From the NCBI RefSeq assembly GCF_018881965.1, contig NZ_JACVPI010000001.1:378018-442017 (forward strand): DNA of 64,000 bases. Reading direction: 5' to 3'. Position 1 is the first letter of the stretch, and the number at the start of each line of letters is the position of its first letter. The notes under the pieces were generated by a model. That model made no database searches. It saw nothing but the letters and a program-made list of their open reading frames with translations, and was not told the DNA's origin. Shown here in pieces: positions 26,991 through 34,730 of this stretch. Source of the DNA: Polynucleobacter sp. JS-Polo-80-F4 (GTDB taxonomy: Bacteria > Pseudomonadota > Gammaproteobacteria > Burkholderiales > Burkholderiaceae). Both the position numbers and the translations under genes were made by a program.

Positions 26991-27018
26991 AAAAAGCCAA
27001 CCCGAAGGTTGGCTTTTA
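26991..27018. terminator. Bidirectional terminator between convergent genes
   Basis: AAAAGCCAACC-CGAA-GGTTGGCTTTT is a perfect 11-bp stem with a tetraloop and A/T flanks, so it can serve both the DUF1345 gene and the amidohydrolase gene. Confidence 0.88.
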
Positions 27019-27053
27019 TATTGGAACTAAAGGAACTAACTTAATCTAAGGAA

Positions 27054-28847
27054 TTATTCCAAAGGTCTAGGCTTCTTGGTTTCTGATACTGGAATAACCT
27101 TGCCCCCTAAAACGGTTGCATATACCCCAACATCTTTAATCTTGATTGCAGGTACGGTTTGCGGATCAGCATTTAACACAGCAAAGTCAGCAAACTTTCC
27201 CGCCTCAATGCTTCCGACCTTATCTTCAACACCCAATGTGTAGGCGGCGTTAATCGTCACCATCTTCATAGCGTCAGTTGCAGACAATGCTTCTGCTGGT
27301 GCCCATACTTTGCCATCGTTATAAACATCGCGACGAGTAACCACAGTCCACGCCTCTTTTAATGGATCAGGCGCGGCAACTGGAGCATCCGAATGTATAG
27401 AGGTCACGATGCCATTACGTACCAATGTACCAACCCGGGTAGCATAAGACGCGCGATCCATACCAAGGGCAGAATATTGCAGTTTTGCACGCTCAGACAC
27501 ATAAGTAATATTTGCACTTACAACTGCATTAAGGGCCTTAATCTTAGCCACCATTGCAGTTGTAGGAATACCAAAGTGATTGACGGTGAAACGATGATCA
27601 AAGCGCGGCTTGGAGTCTTGTAGAAGCTGCAAAGCATTAATTGTGTGAGCATTACCTACGTCACCATTGCTATGAACATGGATATGAAAGCCTGCATCCC
27701 ACCAAGGCTTCATGGCAACCGAGAAATCCTGAGCTGTTTTGTAAGTAGATGTGCCAATAGTTCCATTAACGAAACTTGGATGCTCCATGCGCATCGTCTC
27801 TGGCATATATCCTGCATCGCTATAGAATTTAACGCCCTGAAAAATTAACTGGTCGTTATCGTTTTGACTTAGATTTAAGGCTTCCTGTATTGACTGGTCA
27901 CCATACTTTGCTTTAAATGGATCGGCATAAATAACAGGAACTACTCGAATAGAGCTAGCCGGTGATTTAGAAAACATCGTAGCCATTCTTAATTCTGCTT
28001 CCAGATTCAGCGAACCAAAAGCTAAATCACCAGTGGTGGTAATTCCAGCCTGCTGCATCAAATCACTCATATAAAGGTAATCATTCGGAACTTCATTTGG
28101 CTTTAGGATGTCCTTGCCAGCCACCTTCATGACATACATTACAGCCGCCAAGTCAATAAATTGGCCATTTAGTTGACCATTTTTATCAATCCCCACCCCT
28201 GGAATACCTTTTACTTTGTCAGGAGTAATGCCATAGTGATTGATCATGCCGCTATTGACATACATGTCGTGTCCGGAGCCATTCCACAGAATGATTGGGC
28301 GAGTGCTGGAAACTTGATCCAGCAATTGGCGATCAGGAACCTTGCCCATCGCAACTTCATCCCAGCCCCAAGCCAGGAGTGTTTGATTGGGATCTTTAAT
28401 GTCGTTGGAATACTTCTTCAATGCATCCATAGCTGCTTGCATATTAGGCACGCCTGCGAAAGGAGCGCCCCATGGGTTAGGCATCGGCGAAGGAGTAACC
28501 AAAGGCTTGTTAAATAAAATGCCGCCCAATAGGACGTGAGCATGCGGCTCAACAAAGCCTGGATAAATTACTTTATCAGCAAACTGTCGATTGATTTGTG
28601 TTGGATATTTACTAGTCCATGGCTTCATATCTTCCAATGAGCCCACCGACAAAATACGGCCATCCGCAACAGCAACAGCAGTCGCATTTGGAATTGCCGG
28701 ATCCATTGTGACAATTTTCTTGGCCACAAAGACAGTGATGTTGGTGATCTTTGGTGTTGATGGTGGATCAATCAACTGGACTGCTGATGCTAGACCAGAG
28801 AAAAGACCTAGTAAGGCTACATTAATAATTTTAGATTTTAGATTCAC
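27054..28847 (-). CDS. Secreted YtcJ-like amidohydrolase
   Basis: 597 residues with a signal peptide (cleavage near ASA, about residue 22). It has the amidohydrolase_3 signature PGFVEPHAHVLLGG (metal His pair near 102-104), then HSNGDVGNA, FTVNHFG and IHSDAPV metal and catalytic elements, and a final composite beta-sandwich with GSIEAGKFADFAVL. YtcJ-like enzymes act on N-acyl, amide or imine bonds of small molecules; a secreted version suggests action on imported or environmental compounds. It neighbours a secreted Ntn hydrolase on the same strand (126 nt apart, with a terminator between). Confidence 0.88.
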   Translation of the reverse strand: MNLKSKIINVALLGLFSGLASAVQLIDPPSTPKITNITVFVAKKIVTMDPAIPNATAVAVADGRILSVGSLEDMKPWTSKYPTQINRQFADKVIYPGFVEPHAHVLLGGILFNKPLVTPSPMPNPWGAPFAGVPNMQAAMDALKKYSNDIKDPNQTLLAWGWDEVAMGKVPDRQLLDQVSSTRPIILWNGSGHDMYVNSGMINHYGITPDKVKGIPGVGIDKNGQLNGQFIDLAAVMYVMKVAGKDILKPNEVPNDYLYMSDLMQQAGITTTGDLAFGSLNLEAELRMATMFSKSPASSIRVVPVIYADPFKAKYGDQSIQEALNLSQNDNDQLIFQGVKFYSDAGYMPETMRMEHPSFVNGTIGTSTYKTAQDFSVAMKPWWDAGFHIHVHSNGDVGNAHTINALQLLQDSKPRFDHRFTVNHFGIPTTAMVAKIKALNAVVSANITYVSERAKLQYSALGMDRASYATRVGTLVRNGIVTSIHSDAPVAAPDPLKEAWTVVTRRDVYNDGKVWAPAEALSATDAMKMVTINAAYTLGVEDKVGSIEAGKFADFAVLNADPQTVPAIKIKDVGVYATVLGGKVIPVSETKKPRPLE

Positions 28848-28915
28848 TGAGGGCCTCTATAAAACTGTCATTTACAAAATACTACTGAGTACATAAATAG
28901 CAACTATCGATTTGA

Positions 28916-28946
28916 TAAAAAAGAGGCTCGACAAGCGAGCCTCTTT
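28916..28946 (-). terminator. Terminator after the choloylglycine-hydrolase-like gene
   Basis: AAGAGGCTCG/CGAGCCTCTT forms a 10-bp stem with a 5-nt loop. On the minus strand it ends in a run of T, 28 nt past the hydrolase stop. Confidence 0.85.
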
Positions 28947-28973
28947 CAATATTGAGCTACCAAATTCAATTGA

Positions 28974-30083
28974 TTAATTCACTGGAATGATCATTTTTGG
29001 CTGAGCTAATTTAACGTACTTCATTTCCTTGGCATTCATGTCCATCTTATTCAGATCAAATGCGTAGGTGTTATTGTTTTCAAACATCTTGACGTTGTAA
29101 ACCATGGTTTTATTGTTTGCCACAATGCTCCATTCGGTTACTTCATAGCCACCAGTGCCACCACCGTAAGGATTGCTAGCTGGCAAGGTTACGGATCCAG
29201 GAGGAATGTCAAAGCTTCCTAAAATATGCCAGGCGGCACCGTCCATCTGAGCGTTAGTAAAAGTTGTTGGTACTGAATTGGATAAAAATAGTGCGCGAAT
29301 GAAACGGCTTGGGCTCAGGAAGTCCCCAGGAAGGCCATGCAGTCCATTGCCAGAGCTTGGGGCTGCATAAGTTGCGCCATTAATGACTAGTGGTGGCTTT
29401 TCTACCTTTGATAGGTTGGCGTAATTTCCAATGCTATTAAGGTGATCCTGGAACGGAGGATCATTTGTCAACACAGTGGTTGGGTTATCGATAATTGATA
29501 ATCCATTTTTGGAGTACTCAACCACAATACTTTTTCCGTTGCTATCATGAAATGTATAGTGCACTGGTGGAGTCTGATTTCCATAAACAGCTAACTTAGC
29601 ACCATTCACTTTGATCTTTGGTAGACCAGCCTTCACTTCATCGGCGGTAGCAAAATTTGTTAAAACATAAGTGAGTACCTGTACTGAATTGATACTTGTT
29701 GCTGATTCAGCTTGGGTAACCGCCTGGTAAGCAGCGCTATTTGGGTAGTTAAGTACGCCTCCGATGAGACCCTTTTCATTCATACCATCTACTAACTCTG
29801 GTAAGCCAAGCGCATTCATGCCAACTACAGCATATTTTGCAGTCCAATTCAGACCTGAGCCATATTTACCATCAACACCAATTCCTTGGTGGTTATAAGC
29901 TCTTGGGATAGTAGTGAGCTGCGAATTCAAGGGCAAACCAAACTCCATCGTGCGTCCATATACATAGCCGCCATCGCTACCTTTAAGCAAGAAGCTAGTA
30001 CAGGCTTCACTCACCAATGGAGCAAATGCCAAGGTAACAGAAACTGAAGTAGCTAGTAATTTTTTAAACATTTTTTGTTTCAT
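28974..30083 (-). CDS. Secreted choloylglycine hydrolase/penicillin V acylase-family Ntn hydrolase
   Basis: 369 residues. The leader ends SEA just before C28, so signal-peptidase cleavage itself would expose the N-terminal nucleophile cysteine of ACTSFLL. Other active-site elements are GRTMEFG (family usually Asp or Glu here), GMNEKGL, the Asn in LTNDPPF and the Arg in SPSRFIRAL. Gram-negative members cleave penicillin V, bile salts or N-acyl homoserine lactones. Since a freshwater bacterium meets few bile salts, an acyl-lactone or lipid-amide substrate is more likely (inference). Three outer-membrane barrel genes lie directly upstream on the same strand. Confidence 0.88.
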   Translation of the reverse strand: MKQKMFKKLLATSVSVTLAFAPLVSEACTSFLLKGSDGGYVYGRTMEFGLPLNSQLTTIPRAYNHQGIGVDGKYGSGLNWTAKYAVVGMNALGLPELVDGMNEKGLIGGVLNYPNSAAYQAVTQAESATSINSVQVLTYVLTNFATADEVKAGLPKIKVNGAKLAVYGNQTPPVHYTFHDSNGKSIVVEYSKNGLSIIDNPTTVLTNDPPFQDHLNSIGNYANLSKVEKPPLVINGATYAAPSSGNGLHGLPGDFLSPSRFIRALFLSNSVPTTFTNAQMDGAAWHILGSFDIPPGSVTLPASNPYGGGTGGYEVTEWSIVANNKTMVYNVKMFENNNTYAFDLNKMDMNAKEMKYVKLAQPKMIIPVN

Positions 30084-30126
30084 GATTAACTTTCTATCTT
30101 TTTTAAATTAGCACTTCTACAGCGAA

Positions 30127-31011
30127 TTACTTCAAAATAACCAGGGTTGCTGTTGCACGCGCACCCCAACCAGATGGCCCACCGGGTGTATTGCTGACGT
30201 AATACATAGGACCTGCACCAAAGGAGAAAGGCACGCCATCAATTACCACCAATTTGGAAACGCCTACATATAGAGGGTTTGATGTGCGATGCGTATCGAA
30301 GTTATATTGCGCTTCCATATTGGCCGTATATGTCCAAGCCTGTTTATCGGTGTAAGCAACAAAAGGCTGTCCATACAAATTATTTTGTGTGCCAAAAGTT
30401 GGATTGCCGCCTACGTTCCAGGATTGGTAACCAAGCAAGCCATAAGTCCATGGACCTTCGCGATTCAAGACAACAGCAGTCACGCCGGCACCAGTTTGTT
30501 GTGAGCCAAACTTACCGCTATTACCGGATGGTGATTGCGCATACGGGCCAATACCCCAAATCCAAGAGGAGTTGGTATTGGGTGCATAAAAAGATTCAAG
30601 AGTTACGCTAGCAATACCGTATCCAGAAAATGATTGGCCAGGCGCAGTTTGCACACTAGTTTCTCTAACACCCGCAACAATAGGGCGAACGATGAATGTG
30701 TCGCCGCCACCTAAATTGAATGGCATGACTGGCTGAAATAATAAAGTTTGCTCGGAGCCGCCCTGATTTAGGCCTACACCGCGGCTAAATTGGTATTGCA
30801 GCGGCACTGAAATCATATTGGCGATTGGATTTGCTAATTTCTTAGCAATGTCAACGCTGTCCACGGCCGGCTTCGCAGAAACAGTTGCAGCACCTGATTT
30901 CTCAGCGGCAACCATACCCGCACGCGCAGGAATTTCTTGTGCAAAAGTTGAGGATGCAAAAACACCTACTGCCGCTAAAGTAGCTGTTATTTTTAGAGTG
31001 GGGTTCATCAT
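30127..31011 (-). CDS. Outer-membrane beta-barrel protein, putative channel
   Basis: 294 residues with a signal peptide (cleavage near TFAQ, residue 24), a linker rich in Ala and Val, then NPIANMISVPLQYQFSRG and alternating aromatic/polar beta-strands up to a C-terminal Leu-Lys. The ISVP-QYQF opening resembles outer-membrane proteins annotated as transporters or phenol-degradation channel-like. The function is unassigned. It lies 43 nt upstream of the Ntn-hydrolase gene and 21 nt after the next barrel gene, consistent with an operon. Confidence 0.75.
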   Translation of the reverse strand: MMNPTLKITATLAAVGVFASSTFAQEIPARAGMVAAEKSGAATVSAKPAVDSVDIAKKLANPIANMISVPLQYQFSRGVGLNQGGSEQTLLFQPVMPFNLGGGDTFIVRPIVAGVRETSVQTAPGQSFSGYGIASVTLESFYAPNTNSSWIWGIGPYAQSPSGNSGKFGSQQTGAGVTAVVLNREGPWTYGLLGYQSWNVGGNPTFGTQNNLYGQPFVAYTDKQAWTYTANMEAQYNFDTHRTSNPLYVGVSKLVVIDGVPFSFGAGPMYYVSNTPGGPSGWGARATATLVILK

Positions 31012-31032
31012 TTATTTATTGGGAGAAAAGAA

Positions 31033-31851
31033 TTAGAAGTGAAATGTTGCTGATAATTGTGGGCCTTGAAAGGTCGTCTTTTGTAGTAAACCTGCACCGT
31101 TTGTCTTTGAGCTGCTCATGTCATAGTAGAGGCCGCGATAAACCAAGGAGACATCAACCCATTTTTCAATAGTCTTACCGACGCCTGCCATTGCCTGCCA
31201 AGTAACATTAGTAGTTCCACCTCCGCTGCCGATATCAGCATAAAAAGGAATGTACCAAGTGGAATCTGCGATGCGATAGCGCCCTTTAAAGCCAATAATC
31301 GGATCAACGGTACTTACAGTCTTTGAGTCGCTCAATGAATAATTTGTTCCGTCAAGCGCGAGGTTCAACGTGGCGGTCATGCTAATCCAACGTACTCCCA
31401 ACAAACCATCAACATTAGCATCTTTATTGTTAACAAGGTTATATGTAGCCGCGCCTGTCAACATGGTTTGCTGAAGGGTAGGTTTCATCGCCACCCTAAA
31501 GTTGTAACCAGGCGCCGGAGTGACTGATGTAGTACCGCTCTTTTGCAAGGTAGCGCTGACTATATCAGCCATCATTCCCCAACTACCATAATGCGCCTCT
31601 CCAGAAATCATTGCCCCAGACTTCAGATTGCTAATAATGTTATTCATGTTCGCATCAGCAGTATTCAGGTATTGACCTTTGTAGTTGAGTGTAGAACTAA
31701 CATTAGGGAGCCAGACATAAGGCGTTACATCAACAGTCCACTGATTAGAAATCTTAGGAATTGGCGTAAGCTCCTCATCCGCATAAGCCAAACCCATCGA
31801 AGTAAATAATGTAGACACTGATAAGAATGCTAGGAGAATTTTCTTATTCAT
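31033..31851 (-). CDS. Outer-membrane beta-barrel protein, unknown
   Basis: About 272 residues from the ATG at 31851, which directly opens a good signal peptide (cleavage near AYAD, about residue 25). A longer reading frame to 31929 would bury this leader and is unlikely. The mature part opens WTVDVTPYVWLPNVSSTLNY and continues with beta-strands (GEAHYGSWGMMADIVSATLQ, YRIADSTWYIPFYADIGSGG), ending with a typical C-terminal ATFHF aromatic. It is a predicted barrel with no recognised specificity, second of three tandem barrels. Confidence 0.72.
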   Translation of the reverse strand: MNKKILLAFLSVSTLFTSMGLAYADEELTPIPKISNQWTVDVTPYVWLPNVSSTLNYKGQYLNTADANMNNIISNLKSGAMISGEAHYGSWGMMADIVSATLQKSGTTSVTPAPGYNFRVAMKPTLQQTMLTGAATYNLVNNKDANVDGLLGVRWISMTATLNLALDGTNYSLSDSKTVSTVDPIIGFKGRYRIADSTWYIPFYADIGSGGGTTNVTWQAMAGVGKTIEKWVDVSLVYRGLYYDMSSSKTNGAGLLQKTTFQGPQLSATFHF

Positions 31852-31944
31852 AAAAGGACCGATGTAATTTAAAATTGATGAGGAAATAGTTAATACTAAT
31901 TTTGTAATCATAGTCTGTAGGCCTAACACTTAAAGGCTTGCGAT

Positions 31945-32748
31945 CTAGAAGTTATAGGAGATCTTCGCGTAGGTAGACCAGTCGTACTGGTGATAACTTT
32001 GAACCACTTGCTTGCTAGCCCCCACTGCAAATACCCAGTTCCTTGCGAAACGATGCGTCACCATGGCATCAATTGGCACAAACCACCCTCCACCAGCAGA
32101 GTTGTAAACCGCCCCGTTTTCATCCCAAAAACGCAGCATTGTGTTTGGAGATAGCTGAAAGCCAATGGTTGGGAATATTTGCAGGTTTCTGACCAATGCA
32201 GGCTGATTGGGGTTAATGGTTTGGCTATTATTTTTAGTATCAAAACCGTACATGTAGCGCAATAAGGGAGAGAAATCAGTCACGCCCAACAAGCTATCGA
32301 CCTCAGGAATGAATGACCAGCCTAATTGGGGTCCAACCGCCCACTGCCCATTATTGCCAAATGGAAATACAAGGCGGCCACCAATCAAAGCGCCCAATGG
32401 CTTTAGAAAAGTTCGGTCCTGCCCCCAGATCGTAACCATGGTGTTTCCCGCACTGTACTGCCCTGAATTATTAGCCGATGAAATAGAGTTGTAATTGGAT
32501 GCATAAGAACTATCGAGACGTATACGTCCACGCCAGTCACCTGCCGCCAAGGGATTGTAGTAACGGAACTTCAAAATATTTTGATAGTTATCGTTACCGT
32601 CGTAATTGTGATAACCCCAAAACTCCAGCACCTTACTGTTTGTTAATTGCTGAGAATCATTATCAAATTTTGAGAGGGGAACTAACAAGTCCTCAGCATT
32701 ACTTGCTGAGGCAAAAAGACTAATGATGAGTAATAAAAATAATTTCAT
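31945..32748 (-). CDS. Outer-membrane beta-barrel protein, unknown
   Basis: 267 residues with a signal peptide ending SNA (residue 18). The mature protein is rich in aromatic and asparagine residues, with strands such as KFRYYNPLAAGDWRGRIRLD and GGRLVFPFGNNGQWAVGPQL, and it ends with a terminal Phe (KISYNF), the usual outer-membrane insertion signal. I cannot name a family. It is first of three tandem barrel genes; a hairpin at 32758-32777 overlaps its ribosome-binding region. Confidence 0.7.
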   Translation of the reverse strand: MKLFLLLIISLFASASNAEDLLVPLSKFDNDSQQLTNSKVLEFWGYHNYDGNDNYQNILKFRYYNPLAAGDWRGRIRLDSSYASNYNSISSANNSGQYSAGNTMVTIWGQDRTFLKPLGALIGGRLVFPFGNNGQWAVGPQLGWSFIPEVDSLLGVTDFSPLLRYMYGFDTKNNSQTINPNQPALVRNLQIFPTIGFQLSPNTMLRFWDENGAVYNSAGGGWFVPIDAMVTHRFARNWVFAVGASKQVVQSYHQYDWSTYAKISYNF

Positions 32749-32757
32749 AAAAAGGCG

Positions 32758-32777
32758 ATGCCACCCTAAGGTGGCAT
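32758..32777 (-). promoter_or_regulatory. Hairpin between a lipoprotein gene and the first barrel gene
   Basis: ATGCCACC-CTAA-GGTGGCAT is an 8-bp perfect stem with a tetraloop. It lies 34 nt past the stop of the Lipoprotein_15 gene and about 9 nt before the ATG of the barrel gene on the same strand. The minus strand continues CGCC then TTTTT, so it may be a terminator, or may cover the AGGGTGG ribosome site of the barrel gene. Confidence 0.5.
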
Positions 32778-32810
32778 TTATTACATTTAACTCATTAAAT
32801 ATTTTTCAGC

Positions 32811-33206
32811 TTACGGCGTTACAACATGCCAAATATTGTTGACGTTATCACCTGTCTTGTCACCAGGATTTTTATCCTTAACGAAAAAGTACAGCGGCTT
32901 GCCTTTGTATGTCATTTGCTTCTGACCATCGTTACGACTAATGTAGGAAAAGTCACCGGAGAGCTTAATACCAGGCTCTACGTAGACTGGAGGCCAGTTT
33001 GTAGCGCAAGTTGCTACGCACTCAGATTTGCCTGAGCCAGCCTGATCTTTATCAAAGGTGTAGACAGTTTTGCCATAGCTGCTGGTCAAAATTCCGTTCG
33101 TCACTTTTACAAAGTCTGCTGAGGATGTCTTGATATCCGGTGTGCCGCAAGCCGCTAATGTCATGGCAACCATTGCTGCTGCACAAAGTTTTAATAAATG
33201 TTTCAT
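32811..33206 (-). CDS. Lipoprotein with Yx(F/W/Y)xxD repeats (Lipoprotein_15-like)
   Basis: 131 residues with lipobox LAAC (about residue 20), the conserved GKTVYTFDKDQAGSGKSECV, the paired cysteines of CVATCATNWPP and a second repeat KPLYFFVKDKNPGD. This arrangement is diagnostic for the Lipoprotein_15 (COG4315) family, which is secreted and of unknown function. It lies between the OmpA-like gene and the barrel genes on the same strand. Confidence 0.85.
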   Translation of the reverse strand: MKHLLKLCAAAMVAMTLAACGTPDIKTSSADFVKVTNGILTSSYGKTVYTFDKDQAGSGKSECVATCATNWPPVYVEPGIKLSGDFSYISRNDGQKQMTYKGKPLYFFVKDKNPGDKTGDNVNNIWHVVTP

Positions 33207-33232
33207 TCTCTATCCTTTAAATGGGTAATGAA

Positions 33233-33772
33233 TTAATTACCTGGACCAACCAAGGTAACTTCAATACGACGATTCTGAGCGCGGCCTTCTGGAGTTGCGT
33301 TAGAAGCAATCGGATTGGATTCACCCATGCCTTGCGCAGAAATCAAATTCTGACTTACGCCCTTGCGAATGAGATAGTCAACAACGTTATCTGCACGCTT
33401 AGAAGAAAGATCGAGATTGGTTGCGATTCCTTGATTGCGTAACTCAGCTCCGATCGAGACATTGTCTGTGTAGCCACGAACAACCACCTTGGTATTTTTA
33501 AAACCAGATAGCGTAGGTGCCATTTTTGCCAAAACTTGTTCAGCCTTAGCGTTTAAACGATAACCACCCTCTGGGAACAAGATTTTGTCGCGAATCGTAA
33601 TGCGCAATTCACCTTGCAATTGGCGAATCTCCACTTCATCACCTTGGTAGGCTTGTTGAAGTTGGCTATAAGCCTGGTCCAATTGGTTGTATTTGCTTTG
33701 GGTTACACAAGCACTTAGAAGGGCAAGTACAGCGATGGATAAAGCGATAAATCCTTGTTTCATGAAACTCAT
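33233..33772 (-). CDS. OmpA-family lipoprotein (YiaD-like)
   Basis: 179 residues with lipobox LSAC (about residue 22), a short coiled segment (QLDQAYSQLQQAYQ), then the OmpA C-terminal domain: KILFPEGGYRLNAKAEQVL, VVVRGYTDNVSIG, LSSKRADNVVDYLI and GESNPIASNATPEGRAQNRR, with the peptidoglycan-binding D and R present. It should anchor the outer membrane to peptidoglycan. GGAG lies 7 nt before the ATG. Same strand and 26 nt from the Lipoprotein_15 gene. Confidence 0.88.
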   Translation of the reverse strand: MSFMKQGFIALSIAVLALLSACVTQSKYNQLDQAYSQLQQAYQGDEVEIRQLQGELRITIRDKILFPEGGYRLNAKAEQVLAKMAPTLSGFKNTKVVVRGYTDNVSIGAELRNQGIATNLDLSSKRADNVVDYLIRKGVSQNLISAQGMGESNPIASNATPEGRAQNRRIEVTLVGPGN

Positions 33773-34059
33773 GTCATTTCTCCAAAATCAGTAAAAAATG
33801 AGCCTTTTAGGCCATTAAGAGCACTATAGCCCAAAGGCACACCAAAACCTTCCAAAACCTATAAAAAACCAAAAAATTATGGGGAAGAATGTGGCTGAAT
33901 AGCCTTTCAGAAGCCCGTATGAGGTAAATAGTTAATTATCTATAAAATCGATCATAACTATCAAATTTATTCATTAGACAAATAAACAACTGAGGTTCAA
34001 AATTCATCCAGTTGCAGTAGTTACTAAAGAAATTGATTAACCAACACTAGGAGCACAGT

Positions 34060-34623
34060 ATGTCCATTATTAATACAGCAGTACAACCATTCAAAACCGA
34101 AGCTTTCCACAACGGAAAGTTCGTAACTGTTACTGACGAAACCCTCAAGGGCCACTGGTCAGTTTTGATTTTCATGCCAGCAGCATTTACATTTAACTGC
34201 CCTACAGAAATTGAAGATGCAGCTGAGAACTATGCTGAATTCCAAAAAATGGGTGCTGAGGTTTATATCGTAACAACCGATACTCATTTCTCACACAAAG
34301 TTTGGCACGAGACTTCTCCTGCTGTTGGTAAAGCAAAGTTCCCACTCGTTGGCGACCCAACACATACTTTGACAAATGCATTCGGCGTTCATATTCCTGA
34401 AGCAGGCTTGGCATTGCGTGGCACATTCATCATCAATCCAGAAGGCATCATTAAGACAGCAGAGATTCATTCAAATGAAATCGCTCGCGATATTTCTGAA
34501 ACTTTACGTAAGTTGAAGGCCGCTCAGTACACAGCAGCTCACCCAGGTGAAGTATGCCCAGCTAAGTGGAAAGAAGGCGCAGCAACTTTGACTCCATCTT
34601 TGGATCTCGTAGGCAAGATCTAA
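34060..34623 (+). CDS. ahpC: AhpC, alkyl hydroperoxide reductase subunit C (2-Cys peroxiredoxin)
   Basis: 187 residues with the peroxidatic motif FNCPTE (C47) and the resolving cysteine in GEVCPAKW (C166), as in typical enteric-type AhpC. It reduces organic hydroperoxides and H2O2 and is recycled by AhpF, encoded 107 nt downstream. AGGAG lies 7 nt before the ATG. The 286-bp upstream gap is AT-rich; it holds ATAG...CTAT elements reminiscent of OxyR but not in proper spacing. The gap between ahpC and ahpF contains a remarkable alternative-pairing leader. Confidence 0.97.
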   Translation: MSIINTAVQPFKTEAFHNGKFVTVTDETLKGHWSVLIFMPAAFTFNCPTEIEDAAENYAEFQKMGAEVYIVTTDTHFSHKVWHETSPAVGKAKFPLVGDPTHTLTNAFGVHIPEAGLALRGTFIINPEGIIKTAEIHSNEIARDISETLRKLKAAQYTAAHPGEVCPAKWKEGAATLTPSLDLVGKI

Positions 34624-34647
34624 GTTGCTAAGTTAAATAGCTCATCC

Positions 34648-34703
34648 ATAGACTCTCTTTAAGAGAGTCTATTGGGGAGGACCAGATCCTGCCCAATAGA
34701 CTC
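34648..34703 (+). ncRNA. Mutually exclusive hairpins in the ahpC-ahpF spacer
   Basis: Three segments can pair in two exclusive ways. Segment A (34648-34659) is complementary to the first part of B (34661-34672): 12 bp around a single central base. The latter part of B (34665-34676) is also complementary over 12 bp to segment C (34692-34703), with a further 4-bp stem inside that loop. A and C share the octamer ATAGACTC. Neither hairpin ends in a T-run, so it is not an ordinary terminator. Its position suggests a role in setting relative AhpC/AhpF levels by RNA folding or processing. Confidence 0.6.
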
Positions 34704-34730
34704 ACCTAAAAAATACCCAAGGAAATCATC

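Noticed and set aside
33924-33965. OxyR-like ATAG/CTAT elements upstream of ahpC
   Set aside because: The first pair is spaced by 8 rather than 7 nt and the second half-site is incomplete; not enough to call an OxyR site.
34648-34703. Known riboswitch class in the ahpC-ahpF spacer
   Set aside because: The pairing does not match any riboswitch architecture I know, and it is between genes rather than upstream of the first.
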